From Peptoniphilus sp. BV3C26 (GTDB lineage Bacteria; Bacillota; Clostridia; Tissierellales; Peptoniphilaceae): 34,715 bases of DNA. Position 1 is the stretch's first letter; the number at the start of each line of letters is the position of its first letter. Under the pieces are notes generated by a model. That model saw only the letters and a list, made by a program, of their open reading frames with translations, ran no database searches and was not told the DNA's origin. The stretch spans positions 1 to 34,715 of the forward strand of contig NZ_AWXB01000034.1 of NCBI RefSeq assembly GCF_000478985.1. Reading direction: 5' to 3'. Of this stretch, positions 16,096-24,967 are shown in pieces. Both the position numbers and the translations under genes were made by a program.

Positions 16096-16776
16096 TTGGA
16101 AATATATGAAAGAAATTCCAATGAAAGTGCAAGGGATTACGCCTACAATATAATTAAAGAAAATATTGTTAATCTCACTCTTAAACCAGGGGAGACCATA
16201 AGCGACATTAAAATTTCGGAATTGTTGGGAATAAGCAGAACTCCCATAAGAGAAGCTATAAATAAACTTAAAGATGAATCAAATATTATAGATGTTTATC
16301 CTCAAAGAGGAATGAGAGTTTCTTTAATTGACACTAAAATAGTTAATGAAACAAAATTTTTAAGACTTGCCCTGGAAAAAGAAATCATTAAAGTCGTATG
16401 CAAAGTTGCAAAGGAAGATGATATATTAAAACTCAAACAAATTTATTCCATGCAAGTTTTTTGCTATGAAAATGAAATTTTTAAGGATGCTTCAAAATTA
16501 GACAGCAATTTACACGGGCTTTTATATAAAATTGCGGATATGGAAAAACTTCATAAAATGATAAAACCTGCCTTTATACATTATGACCGGGTAAGAAATT
16601 TGGAGATGTCAAAAGAGCATTTAAAAAATACTATTGAAGACCATAGAAGATTAATTGAGGCAATAGAAAATAAAAACATTGATGAGGCAGTGGAGATTAT
16701 GGATAGCCACTTAGGAAGATGGGAAGTAAATGAAAAAAAATTAAGGGCAAAATATCCGGAATATTTTATGGAATAA
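16096..16776 (+). CDS. GntR-family transcriptional regulator (FCD domain)
   Basis: A 226-residue regulator starting at TTG, supported by AAGGAG eight bases upstream. The winged helix-turn-helix is at about 12-75 (KISELLGISRTPIREAINKL, then VYPQRGMRVS as the wing). A helical FCD domain fills the rest, with SNLHGLLYKIADM, EDHRRLIEAI and MDSHLGRW supplying the Asp/His metal-ligand pattern. PQRG in the wing marks a branch different from the FadR-type neighbour. It is transcribed away from that neighbour and toward the second TRAP operon about 120 bp downstream. Shared palindromes at both promoters make it the probable local repressor, released by the transported acid or a catabolite. Confidence 0.93.
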   Translation: MEIYERNSNESARDYAYNIIKENIVNLTLKPGETISDIKISELLGISRTPIREAINKLKDESNIIDVYPQRGMRVSLIDTKIVNETKFLRLALEKEIIKVVCKVAKEDDILKLKQIYSMQVFCYENEIFKDASKLDSNLHGLLYKIADMEKLHKMIKPAFIHYDRVRNLEMSKEHLKNTIEDHRRLIEAIENKNIDEAVEIMDSHLGRWEVNEKKLRAKYPEYFME

Positions 16777-16813
16777 ATTTCATAATAATTCAGACAAATG
16801 TTTTCTTTATCAG

Positions 16814-16842
16814 TTGACTTTGTAAGGGAATGGTGTTAATAT
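16814..16842 (+). promoter_or_regulatory. Promoter of the second TRAP operon
   Basis: TTGACT (16814-16819), 17-bp spacer, TAATAT (16837-16842). The operator-like palindrome begins 10 bp downstream. Confidence 0.68.
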
Positions 16843-16851
16843 AAAAGCACG

Positions 16852-16869
16852 TAATATATTAGTATATTA
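16852..16869. promoter_or_regulatory. Candidate GntR operator at the second TRAP operon
   Basis: TAATATATTAGTATATTA has perfect 7-bp arms (TAATATA/TATATTA) around a 4-bp centre and covers the presumed start site. It is the reverse complement of the regulator's own promoter palindrome, differing only in the outermost bases. Confidence 0.6.
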
Positions 16870-16899
16870 TGTAATTTTTTACATATCGGGAGGTATTTT

Positions 16900-17934
16900 A
16901 TGAATTTTAAAAATTTTAAGAGAATTGCTTCATTAGGACTTGCCTTAGCACTTGTTGCTATACCAACAGGATGCGGAAACAAGAACAAACAAGATCAAGG
17001 AGCAGGAAAAGACGCAGGAGAAAAGCAAATAGTTTGGAAACTTAGTGACATTGTTACTGAAGATCACAACTGGAACTTAGGTGCAAAGGATTTCGCAAAA
17101 AGAGTTGAAGAAAAAACAGGCGGAAAGTTAAAAATTGATATCTATCCAAACTCAGAATTAGGATCTGAAATGGAAGCTTTAAATGGAATTCTTTCAGGAA
17201 CTGTTGATATGACAATTTCAGCTGAATCCATGTCAAACTGGGCACCTTTAGCAGACCTTATGGCTGCACCTTATGCTTATAAAAATGAAGAACACATACA
17301 AAAAGTTTTATCAAGCGATGTTGGAGATAAGATTAAAAATCAAATCGAAGACAGTGGTTTCAAACCTTTAATGTATCAATTAAGAACACCAAGAAACTTA
17401 ACTTCAAACAAACCTATCTCAACTCCTGAAGAAGCAAGAGGATTAAAACTTAGATTATCAAATACTCCCCTTGCTATTAAATGCTGGGAAGCAGTTGGAG
17501 CAAATGTAAACGTAATGGCTCTTAATGAAGTATTTACAGCATTAAACCAAGGCGTTATAGATTCACAAGAAAATCCTTACGACATGATTTACAATTCAAG
17601 TTTCTATGAAGTTCAAAAATACGCAAATGAAACTGAACACGTAGTAGGATATCTTTTCTTCATCGTTGGAGAAAAACAATTTAATGCACTTCCAGAAGAA
17701 ATGCAAAAACAAGTTTTAGAAGCTGCAAGCGAATCACAAGAATATATTAATAAACTTTATTTCGATACAAAAGATGATTTCAAACAAAAACTTATCGAAA
17801 AAGGCATGACTATTAATGAAAATGTAGATAAGGATGCCTTTAGAAAAGCTATGGAACCTGCAATTAAAGAATACTTTGATGCAGACTCATACAAGATATA
17901 TGAAGAAGTAGTTGAATTAGGAAAAGATTTATAG
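16900..17934 (+). CDS. TRAP transporter substrate-binding lipoprotein (DctP family), system 2
   Basis: A 344-residue lipoprotein receptor. The signal sequence ends in the lipobox PTGC (Cys 25), followed by a Lys/Gln/Gly-rich linker. Typical DctP blocks are YPNSELGSEMEALNGILSGT, the carboxylate-binding RGLKLRLSNT and EVFTALNQGVIDSQENP. It diverges widely from the system 1 receptor, so the two likely bind different acids. GGGAGG lies eight bases before ATG. It is the first gene of the operon dctP-dctQ-dctM-zinc dehydrogenase; the dehydrogenase suggests a hexonate such as L-gulonate or L-galactonate. Confidence 0.93.
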   Translation: MNFKNFKRIASLGLALALVAIPTGCGNKNKQDQGAGKDAGEKQIVWKLSDIVTEDHNWNLGAKDFAKRVEEKTGGKLKIDIYPNSELGSEMEALNGILSGTVDMTISAESMSNWAPLADLMAAPYAYKNEEHIQKVLSSDVGDKIKNQIEDSGFKPLMYQLRTPRNLTSNKPISTPEEARGLKLRLSNTPLAIKCWEAVGANVNVMALNEVFTALNQGVIDSQENPYDMIYNSSFYEVQKYANETEHVVGYLFFIVGEKQFNALPEEMQKQVLEAASESQEYINKLYFDTKDDFKQKLIEKGMTINENVDKDAFRKAMEPAIKEYFDADSYKIYEEVVELGKDL

Positions 17935-17937
17935 GAG

Positions 17938-17958
17938 GAAAACGGCTAAGCCGTTTTC
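17938..17958 (+). terminator. Attenuating hairpin between dctP-like and dctQ-like genes, system 2
   Basis: Perfect 9-bp stem GAAAACGGC/GCCGTTTTC with a TAA loop, directly after the binding-protein stop and followed by a weak T-rich tract (TTACTTT). It can act as a partial terminator or as a 3'-end stabiliser for the receptor mRNA. Confidence 0.7.
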
Positions 17959-17980
17959 TTACTTTATAAGGAGGTTTATT

Positions 17981-18481
17981 TTGAAAAAACTTGATAGCTT
18001 TTTAGATAAAGTTTTATCTGTTATAACGGTTATACTTTATATGGCTATGATAATTGTCGTTTTAATGCAAATAGCAGCAAGATATATGCCTTCTCTAACC
18101 TTAAGTTGGACAGAAGAATTAACAAGATTTATTTTTGTTTTCATAATAGCCCTTGGGGCACCCCTCTCATTAAAATACAATGCCTTTGCAGATGTTGATT
18201 TAATTTATGAAAAATTCCCTAAGAATGCTAAAAAAATTTGCATTTTTATAGATTTTCTTTTGATTTCAATATTTTTAGGAATTGTAATATATAGCGGATA
18301 TTTATTTACAACTTTAGGTGGAAGATCAGTATCACCGGCTATGAGATGGCCAATGTTTATCCATCACAGCACAATTTTATTTTTCGGAATATTTTCTCTA
18401 TTCTACAGTGTTTTAAAATTAATAGACTTTTTGAAAGATTCCGACAAATCACTGGAACAATTTGATATTACACAGGATTAG
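17981..18481 (+). CDS. TRAP transporter small membrane subunit (DctQ family), system 2
   Basis: A 166-residue, four-helix membrane protein, with segments at about 12-32, 48-68, 85-106 and 126-148. It has the better conserved DctQ motif SWTEELTRFIFVFIIALGAP and the RRSV/MRWP-like region (GGRSVSPAMRWP) before the last helix. The start is TTG at 17981, backed by AAGGAGGT six bases upstream. It lies between the receptor gene and the permease gene and separates from the receptor through the hairpin at 17938-17958. Confidence 0.93.
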   Translation: MKKLDSFLDKVLSVITVILYMAMIIVVLMQIAARYMPSLTLSWTEELTRFIFVFIIALGAPLSLKYNAFADVDLIYEKFPKNAKKICIFIDFLLISIFLGIVIYSGYLFTTLGGRSVSPAMRWPMFIHHSTILFFGIFSLFYSVLKLIDFLKDSDKSLEQFDITQD

Positions 18482-18509
18482 AGAAATTAATTATGGAGGA
18501 TAAGAAATT

Positions 18510-19784
18510 ATGAATGTATGGATAATGTTTATAATCTTTTTGATTTTATTATTTACAAGAGTTCCTATTGCATATTCATTGGGAATATCCGCAGTAATTT
18601 ATTTATTACTTGAAGGTATCCCTTTCAATATAGTAGCGGAAAAAATGTATGCAGGAATGGACTCATTTACCATGGTATGTATACCATCATTTATTTTAGC
18701 AGGAAACCTAATGAACACAGGGGGAATAACTAAGAGAATAGTTGCCTTTTGTAACGTGTTTGTAGGTCATATAAGAGGAGCTTTAGCCTATATAAATATA
18801 TTAGCATCAGTTCTTTTTGCAGGTATCTCAGGAACAGCCCTAGCAGACGTAGCATCCTTAGGATCAATGTTAATTCCTGCTATGAAAGACGAAGGATACG
18901 ATGCAGACTTCTCTGTAGCAATTACAGCATCAACTTCAGTCGTAGGACCTATAATACCACCATCAGTACCTATGGTTATTGCAGGAACTTTAACAAACTT
19001 ATCAATAGCTAAACTTTTCGTAGGCGGAATAATGCCAGGCTTAATAATGGGTTTGGGCTTTATAATTCCAACATACTATATGTCTAAGAAAAGAAACTAT
19101 CCTAAGCACGAAAGAGTTCCTATGAAAGAAAGAGTGAAAATTATAAAAGACGTAATATGGGCTCTTCTTATGCCTTTAATACTTATGGTTGGAATTCTTT
19201 CAGGAATATTCACCCCTACAGAAGCATCAATAGTTACAGTACTTTATGCCTTTGTAGTAGGTATATTTATTTATAAGGAAATAAAATTAAAAGATATTTT
19301 CCCAATTTTCAGAGATACTGTCATAGCAGCAGGCTCAGTTATAATATTAGTAGGAATTGCAAATTTATTTGCATGGATTTTAACAAGTGAAAGAGTACCT
19401 CAAACAATAGCAAGTGGAATTTTATCAATAACTGAAAATCCTATTTTAGTAATATTAATTATGAATATAGTTCTATTATTTACAGGTATGTTTATGGAAT
19501 CTATAGCGGCAATTATAATTATGATTCCCGTTTTACTTCCCGTTGCAACAGCAATAGGAATGAGCCCAATACATTTTTCAATTATGGCAATACTAAATCT
19601 TATGATTGGACTTGTAACACCTCCCGTTGGACTATGCTTAACAACAGCAGCTCAAATAGGAAAAATATCAACAGGACGTGCAATAAAAGCAAATGCACCA
19701 TTTTTAGTTGTATTACTGGTAATTCTTGCTTTAGTATCATACGTACCAGCAGTAACAACATTCTTACCGGGACTTATGAAATAA
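18510..19784 (+). CDS. TRAP transporter large permease subunit (DctM family), system 2
   Basis: A 424-residue polytopic permease with about 12-13 hydrophobic segments. DctM signatures include GISGTALADVASLG (about 107-120), VVGPIIPPSVPMVI and the C-terminal TPPVGLCLTTAAQI. It couples sugar-acid uptake to the ion gradient together with the two preceding products. The start has GGAGG ten bases upstream. It is followed after 53 bases, without a terminator, by the zinc dehydrogenase, so transport and first oxidation are co-expressed. Confidence 0.95.
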   Translation: MNVWIMFIIFLILLFTRVPIAYSLGISAVIYLLLEGIPFNIVAEKMYAGMDSFTMVCIPSFILAGNLMNTGGITKRIVAFCNVFVGHIRGALAYINILASVLFAGISGTALADVASLGSMLIPAMKDEGYDADFSVAITASTSVVGPIIPPSVPMVIAGTLTNLSIAKLFVGGIMPGLIMGLGFIIPTYYMSKKRNYPKHERVPMKERVKIIKDVIWALLMPLILMVGILSGIFTPTEASIVTVLYAFVVGIFIYKEIKLKDIFPIFRDTVIAAGSVIILVGIANLFAWILTSERVPQTIASGILSITENPILVILIMNIVLLFTGMFMESIAAIIIMIPVLLPVATAIGMSPIHFSIMAILNLMIGLVTPPVGLCLTTAAQIGKISTGRAIKANAPFLVVLLVILALVSYVPAVTTFLPGLMK

Positions 19785-19837
19785 TTCTTTAGAATATAAA
19801 AATCACATAAAAATCACAGAGCATAAAAGGAGAGAAA

Positions 19838-20854
19838 ATGAAAGCTATACAAGTTGTTGAACCAGGTAGAATGGAACTTATAGAAGTTCCCATGCCTAAA
19901 ATAAAAAATCCTAAAGACGTATTGGTAAAAATAAGAGCCTTTGGAATTTGCGGATCCGATGTAGGAATCTTTAAAGGAAAGAATCCTTTTGCAATATATC
20001 CAAGAATAATAGGCCACGAAGCTTGTGGAGAAGTTTATCAAGTTGGTGACAAAGTAAAAGATTTAAAAGTTGGAGATAAGGTAGTCTTAGAACCCATAGA
20101 ATTTTGTGGCGAATGTTATGCATGTAGACATGAAAGACACAATGTATGTAAAGATTTACAAGTTTATGGAGTTCATAGAGAAGGCGGATTCTGTGAATAC
20201 CTAGTAGCAGACAGATCAAAATGGCATAAAGTAGATGACAATATGTCCTTTGAACATGCAGTAGTAGCAGAACCTTACACAATAGCAGAGCAATCAACAT
20301 CAAGAGCAAGAGTAAAAAAAGGCGATTATGTATTAGTAACAGGAGCAGGTCCTATGGGGCTTTTAATTACAGACATAGCAACCTGCAAGGGAGCCAATGT
20401 AATAGTATCTGAAATAAATGACAGAAGAAGAAATATGGCAAAAGAATTTGGAGCAAAATACACAATCGATCCTTCAAAAGAATCTTTAAAAGATTTAGTA
20501 GATCAAATAACAAATGGCGAAGGGGTAAATGTTTTAATAGAAACAACAGGAGTGCCTCAAGTAATGGAAGAAGCTGTAAAACTTCTATCACCAGCATCAA
20601 GAGTTGTTCCTTTGGCATTTGGTTCTGAATATATACCTTTGGATTGCAAAACCATAAATCAAAAGGAAATAGAAATTGCAGGCTCAAGACTTCAATACGA
20701 AAAATTCGACATAGTTTGCTCATATTTAAAAGACAAAGAAGACCTTTTAAATAAATTCGTAACAGATGTATTTAAAGCAGAAGATTACAAAAAAGCCTTT
20801 GAAAAATTTATGGAAAAAGACACCAGCTCAATAAAAGTAGTATTAACCTTTTAA
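19838..20854 (+). CDS. Zinc-dependent medium-chain dehydrogenase, L-gulonate/L-galactonate 5-dehydrogenase-like
   Basis: A 338-residue cytoplasmic NAD(P)-dependent enzyme of the zinc alcohol dehydrogenase family. Catalytic-zinc ligands are Cys38 (GICGSD) and His60-Glu61 (GHEACGE). A full structural-zinc set is Cys90, 93, 96 and 104. The nucleotide-binding motif is TGAGPMGLL at about residue 168. YPRIIGHEACGEV, VYGVHREGGFCEYL and AGSRLQ recall E. coli YjjN (L-galactonate oxidoreductase) and RspB. Oxidation of L-gulonate would give fructuronate, the substrate of UxuB encoded in the same window. AAAAGGAGAG precedes ATG. It is the last gene of the TRAP-2 operon. Sorbitol-, threonine- or other polyol-dehydrogenase activity cannot be excluded. 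Confidence 0.85.
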   Translation: MKAIQVVEPGRMELIEVPMPKIKNPKDVLVKIRAFGICGSDVGIFKGKNPFAIYPRIIGHEACGEVYQVGDKVKDLKVGDKVVLEPIEFCGECYACRHERHNVCKDLQVYGVHREGGFCEYLVADRSKWHKVDDNMSFEHAVVAEPYTIAEQSTSRARVKKGDYVLVTGAGPMGLLITDIATCKGANVIVSEINDRRRNMAKEFGAKYTIDPSKESLKDLVDQITNGEGVNVLIETTGVPQVMEEAVKLLSPASRVVPLAFGSEYIPLDCKTINQKEIEIAGSRLQYEKFDIVCSYLKDKEDLLNKFVTDVFKAEDYKKAFEKFMEKDTSSIKVVLTF

Positions 20855-20870
20855 AAATAAATATAAAAAG

Positions 20871-20893
20871 AAGACCTAAGGGTCTTTTTTTTA
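20871..20893 (+). terminator. Rho-independent terminator after the zinc dehydrogenase
   Basis: AAGACC-taag-GGTCTT stem with a tetraloop and an eight-T tract, 16 bp after the stop codon. Confidence 0.88.
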
Positions 20894-20939
20894 TGCCTTG
20901 AAAAATAAAAATAATTTCCATTGAAATTTAAACCTGAAG

Positions 20940-21058
20940 TAGAGACCAATTAATTGAAAATCGGTCCCTAGAGGTCATATATAAAATAAATTTTAATTCA
21001 AGAATAGAGAATAAATTTAAAAACGCTCTACGTGAAGCGTAAAAAATTTTTATAAAAA
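20940..21058 (-). repeat. Degenerate repeat-element remnant upstream of rpoB
   Basis: TAGAGACCAATT...ATCGGTCCCTA (20940-20970) is a decayed right-end hairpin. Further on, ACGCTCTACGTGAAGCGT followed by AAAAAATTTTTATAAAA (from 21023) matches the internal hairpin module of the long class in minus orientation. No left end remains. The rest of the 20.89-21.07 kb gap shows nothing else. Confidence 0.6.
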
Positions 21059-21073
21059 AAATTAATTAATGCT

Positions 21074-21101
21074 TTGAATTTAACTTGCCAAGTGTTATAA
21101 T
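21074..21101 (+). promoter_or_regulatory. Candidate promoter of rpoBC
   Basis: TTGAAT (21074-21079), 16-bp spacer, consensus TATAAT (21096-21101), giving a leader of about 85 nt. rpoB thus has a promoter of its own here, not only read-through from ribosomal protein genes. Confidence 0.65.
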
Positions 21102-21121
21102 AATAAATTGCATAATAATTA

Positions 21122-21149
21122 ATTTAGAGTGGAACATTAGGCTCTAAAT
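21122..21149 (+). promoter_or_regulatory. Hairpin in the rpoB leader
   Basis: ATTTAGAG (21122-21129) pairs perfectly with CTCTAAAT (21142-21149) over a 12-nt loop, within the predicted leader and without a T tract. It may be an RNA control or stabilising element. Confidence 0.4.
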
Positions 21150-21192
21150 ATAAATTGGACGTTACTGCATGAAACAAAATAGGGGTGATTTA

Positions 21193-24100
21193 ATGGTACA
21201 TCCTGTAAAGTATGGAAACCGTGAAAGAATGAGTTTTTCAAGAATTGAAGAGGTTCTTGAAGTTCCAAATCTTTTGGAAGTGCAAACTTCTTCTTTCAAG
21301 TGGCTTCTTGATGAAGGATTACGAGAAGTTTTTGATGATGTTAGTCCCATTGAGGACTATGCCGGAAATTTAATTTTGGAGTTTGTTGATTACAAGATTT
21401 CTGATGAAATTAAGTATTCAATTGATGAAGCTAAGGCGCGTGATACGAACTATGCTGCTCCTCTTAAGGTTATTGTAAGGCTTATTAATGTTAAGACCGG
21501 AGAAGTTAAGGAACAGGAAGTTTTTATGGGAGATCTTCCTCTTATGACTCCTACGGGAACTTTTGTTATTAACGGTGCTGAAAGAGTTGTTGTTTCACAA
21601 CTTGTTAGAAGCCCCGGAGCTTATTACAAGGTTGAAACCGACAAAACAGGCAAAAAGCTTTATTCTTCAACGCTTATTCCCAATAGAGGTGCTTGGCTTG
21701 AATATGAAACTGATTCTCAAGGGGTTATTAATGTCAGAATAGATAGAACGAGAAAAATACCTATTACTGTTCTTTTAAGAGCTATAGGAGTTCAATCAAA
21801 TTCTGAAATTACAGAATTCTTAGGAGAATCTGAGGCCCTTTCAAAGACTTTTGAAAAGGATCTTACTAGCAACAAGGAAGAGGCTTTAATTGAAATTTAT
21901 AAGAAATTAAGACCGGGCGAACCGCCTACTCTTGATTCTGCTCAATCTCTTTTTGAAAACATGTTTTTTGATTTTAAGAGATATGATCTTGCTCATGTGG
22001 GCAGGTATAAGTTTAATAAAAAGCTGAATCTTGCATCGAGAATTGAAGAAATGATTGCCGGAGAGGATGTTATAAATCCTAATACTGGTGAAGTTTTAGT
22101 GAACGAAGAAGAGCTTATTGATAGACAAACTGCTTATAAAATCGAAAATGCAGGTATAAATAGGGTAATTGTAAGGATTAAGGCAGTTCACTTAAATGAT
22201 ACTGATAAAGATGTTATTGTTTACGGAAACAATTTCTGTATTCCTTCTGATTTTGATTTACCTTTTAGTCTTAAGGAAATCGGTTTTAAGGAAAAAATTT
22301 ATTATCCGGTTTTTAAGGAAATTTGCGATGAATTTTCTGAAAATCCAGAGGCTTTAAAGGAAGAGCTTATAAAGAGAAAAAATGAGCTTAGTCCTAAGCA
22401 TATTATTGTCGATGATATTTTAGCTTCTATAAGCTATGAATTTGGTCTTTTCCCTGGCGTTGGCAAAACTGATGATATTGACCACTTGGGAAATAGAAGA
22501 ATAAGAAGTGTCGGCGAACTTTTACAAAACCAATTTAGAATTGGTGTTTCGAGAATGGAAAGGGTTATTAAGGAGAGAATGACTGTTCAAGATGCAGATG
22601 CAACTACTCCTCAAGCTCTTATAAATATTAGACCTGTAACAGCTGCGATAAAAGAATTTTTTGGATCTTCACAGCTTTCACAATTTATGGATCAAAATAA
22701 TCCCCTATCAGAATTAACTCACAAAAGAAGGCTCTCAGCACTGGGACCTGGTGGGCTAAGCAGAGATAGAGCGGGCTTTGAAGTGCGTGACGTCCATAAC
22801 TCTCACTACGGAAGAATGTGTCCTATAGAAACTCCCGAAGGTCCAAATATCGGTCTTATTACTTCTCTAACAACCTATGCAAGGATAAATGAATACGGCT
22901 TTATTGAAGCGCCTTACAGAAAGGTTAAAAAGGGAGAGGGAATTGTTACAAATGAAATTGAATATTTGACTGCTGATGTTGAATATGAACAAATTATCGC
23001 TCAATCTAATGAAATTTTAGATGAAAATGGAAAATTTGTTAATGATCGTATTGTTGCCCGTGGTCATGAGGGTATTGTAGATATTTTTGATTCCAAGGAT
23101 GTAACTTACATGGATGTATCACCTAAGCAAATTGTTGCTGTTGGTACAGCTATGATTCCTTTCCTTGAAAATGATGATGCTAACCGTGCTCTTATGGGTG
23201 CAAATATGCAGCGTCAAGCTGTGCCTCTTCTTGCTACTGAAGCTCCAATTATAGGAACTGGTATTGAATATAGGGCTGCAAAGGACTCAGGAGTTGTTAT
23301 TGTTTCAACTGATGACGGAGTTATTGAAAAGGTTGATGCGACAAATATAACTTTAAAAAGAGACCAAGATGGAAAATTAATTAATTTTAAACTTCATAAA
23401 TTTGTTGGGGGCAACCAAGGTACTACTATTAATCAAAGACCTATTGTCAATAAGGGACAAATTGTAAAAAGAGGGGAAGTTATAGCTGACGGACCTTCTA
23501 CGGACAAGGGTGAAATGGCTCTTGGTAAAAATATCCTTATAGCTTTTATGAACTGGGAAGGATATAACTACGAAGATGCTATGCTTGTAAATAAGGACCT
23601 TGTTATTCATGATGTTCTTACTTCTCTTCACATTGAAGAATATGAATCTGAAGCAAGAGACACTAAACTTGGACCTGAAGAAATAACAAGAGATATTCCT
23701 AATGTAAGTCCTGATATGCTTAGAGATCTTGATGAAAGAGGAATTATAAGAATAGGTGCCGAAGTTAAGCCTGGAGATATTTTAGTTGGAAAAGTTACTC
23801 CCAAGGGAGAAGGAGATCAATCTCCTGAAGAAAGACTTCTTCGTGCAATTTTCGGAGAAAAATCCAGAGAAGTTAGAGATACTTCTTTAAGACTTCCCCA
23901 CGGGGAACAAGGTATTGTTGTAGATGTTAAAACCTTTACAAGGGCTATGGGCGATGAACTTCAACCGGGAGTTCAAGAAATGGTTCGTGTTTTTATAGCT
24001 ACAAAGAGAAAAGTTCAAGTTGGAGATAAAATGTGCGGTCGTCACGGAAACAAGGGTGTTATTTCGAGAGTAATGCCTGCTGAAGACATGCCATATATGC

Positions 24101-24942
24101 CTGATGGTACTCCTATTCAAATTGTTCTTAATCCTTTAGGGGTTCCTTCTCGTATGAACCTTGGACAAGTTCTTGAAGTTCACCTTGGACTTGCTGCAAG
24201 AAAACTTGGATGGAAAGTTGCTACACCAGTATTTGACGGTGCCAACGAACAAGATATTATAGATTCCCTTGAAAAAGCAGGTCTGCCAAGTGACGGAAAA
24301 ATTCAACTTCGTGACGGAAGAACCGGAGAAGAGTTTGATCATCCTGTTACTGTAGGGATAATGTATATGCTTAAACTCCACCACCTTGTTGATGAAAAAA
24401 TTCACGCAAGAAGTACAGGACCTTATTCTCTTGTAACTCAACAACCTCTTGGAGGTAAAGCTCAGTTCGGAGGACAAAGGTTCGGAGAAATGGAAGTTTG
24501 GGCTCTTGAAGCCTATGGCGCATCTTATACTCTTCAAGAAATGCTTACTGTTAAGTCTGATGACATTGTAGGAAGAGTTAAGACTTATGAAGCTATAGTA
24601 AAGGGCGAAAATATTCCTACACCAGGAGTACCTGAAAGTTTTAAAGTTCTTATTAAAGAACTGGAATCTCTTGCTCTTGAAATACAAGTTCTTGATGATG
24701 AAGGAAAACTTGTAGATCTTGAAGCTGATGATGAAGACTTACAAAAAATAGATGCGGGAGTTAATACTGAATCTGATGAAGATTACAAAGAACTTATTGA
24801 AGGCAGTTCACACTTTTCAAAAATTTCATCAGAAGATGCAAACTCTCTTACCTTTGAAGATGAAGATGAGGATGAACCGTCATTTTTGAAAATTATTTCA
24901 GGTGACGATGATGGTGAACAGGACGAAGACGAAGAAGATTGA
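21193..24942 (+). CDS. rpoB: DNA-directed RNA polymerase subunit beta
   Basis: A 1249-residue core RNA polymerase subunit. The start [18 protein letters not shown] is preferred: GGGGTGAT precedes ATG 21193, whereas the in-frame ATG at 21169 has no ribosome site. Universal blocks are present, including the rifampicin region (residues 491-517) with Asp500, His510 and Ser515 equivalent to E. coli D516, H526 and S531, so the common resistance changes are absent. Also seen are [13 protein letters not shown] and [20 protein letters not shown]. The last 70 or so residues are a strongly acidic tail rich in Asp/Glu and probably disordered, longer than in many relatives. It is followed after 25 bases by rpoC. 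Unusually, rplL is not upstream. Confidence 0.98.
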   Translation: MVHPVKYGNRERMSFSRIEEVLEVPNLLEVQTSSFKWLLDEGLREVFDDVSPIEDYAGNLILEFVDYKISDEIKYSIDEAKARDTNYAAPLKVIVRLINVKTGEVKEQEVFMGDLPLMTPTGTFVINGAERVVVSQLVRSPGAYYKVETDKTGKKLYSSTLIPNRGAWLEYETDSQGVINVRIDRTRKIPITVLLRAIGVQSNSEITEFLGESEALSKTFEKDLTSNKEEALIEIYKKLRPGEPPTLDSAQSLFENMFFDFKRYDLAHVGRYKFNKKLNLASRIEEMIAGEDVINPNTGEVLVNEEELIDRQTAYKIENAGINRVIVRIKAVHLNDTDKDVIVYGNNFCIPSDFDLPFSLKEIGFKEKIYYPVFKEICDEFSENPEALKEELIKRKNELSPKHIIVDDILASISYEFGLFPGVGKTDDIDHLGNRRIRSVGELLQNQFRIGVSRMERVIKERMTVQDADATTPQALINIRPVTAAIKEFFGSSQLSQFMDQNNPLSELTHKRRLSALGPGGLSRDRAGFEVRDVHNSHYGRMCPIETPEGPNIGLITSLTTYARINEYGFIEAPYRKVKKGEGIVTNEIEYLTADVEYEQIIAQSNEILDENGKFVNDRIVARGHEGIVDIFDSKDVTYMDVSPKQIVAVGTAMIPFLENDDANRALMGANMQRQAVPLLATEAPIIGTGIEYRAAKDSGVVIVSTDDGVIEKVDATNITLKRDQDGKLINFKLHKFVGGNQGTTINQRPIVNKGQIVKRGEVIADGPSTDKGEMALGKNILIAFMNWEGYNYEDAMLVNKDLVIHDVLTSLHIEEYESEARDTKLGPEEITRDIPNVSPDMLRDLDERGIIRIGAEVKPGDILVGKVTPKGEGDQSPEERLLRAIFGEKSREVRDTSLRLPHGEQGIVVDVKTFTRAMGDELQPGVQEMVRVFIATKRKVQVGDKMCGRHGNKGVISRVMPAEDMPYMPDGTPIQIVLNPLGVPSRMNLGQVLEVHLGLAARKLGWKVATPVFDGANEQDIIDSLEKAGLPSDGKIQLRDGRTGEEFDHPVTVGIMYMLKLHHLVDEKIHARSTGPYSLVTQQPLGGKAQFGGQRFGEMEVWALEAYGASYTLQEMLTVKSDDIVGRVKTYEAIVKGENIPTPGVPESFKVLIKELESLALEIQVLDDEGKLVDLEADDEDLQKIDAGVNTESDEDYKELIEGSSHFSKISSEDANSLTFEDEDEDEPSFLKIISGDDDGEQDEDEED

Positions 24943-24967
24943 TTTGTCTTAGAGAAAGGAGATTCAC

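Noticed and set aside
19971-20723. Leu-rich antisense frames in the zinc dehydrogenase
   Set aside because: Leucine runs come from complementing AAG/GAA/AGA-rich sense codons; no start signals.
21169-21192. Upstream ATG as the rpoB start
   Set aside because: No ribosome site; the extra eight residues are not typical of RpoB, whereas ATG 21193 follows GGGGTGAT.
21653-22860. Rifampicin-resistance allele in rpoB
   Set aside because: The key positions (Asp500, His510, Ser515) carry the sensitive residues.
24136-24687. 183-residue antisense frame in rpoB
   Set aside because: Shadow of rpoB codon bias; Phe/Ser/Asn-rich without any motif.
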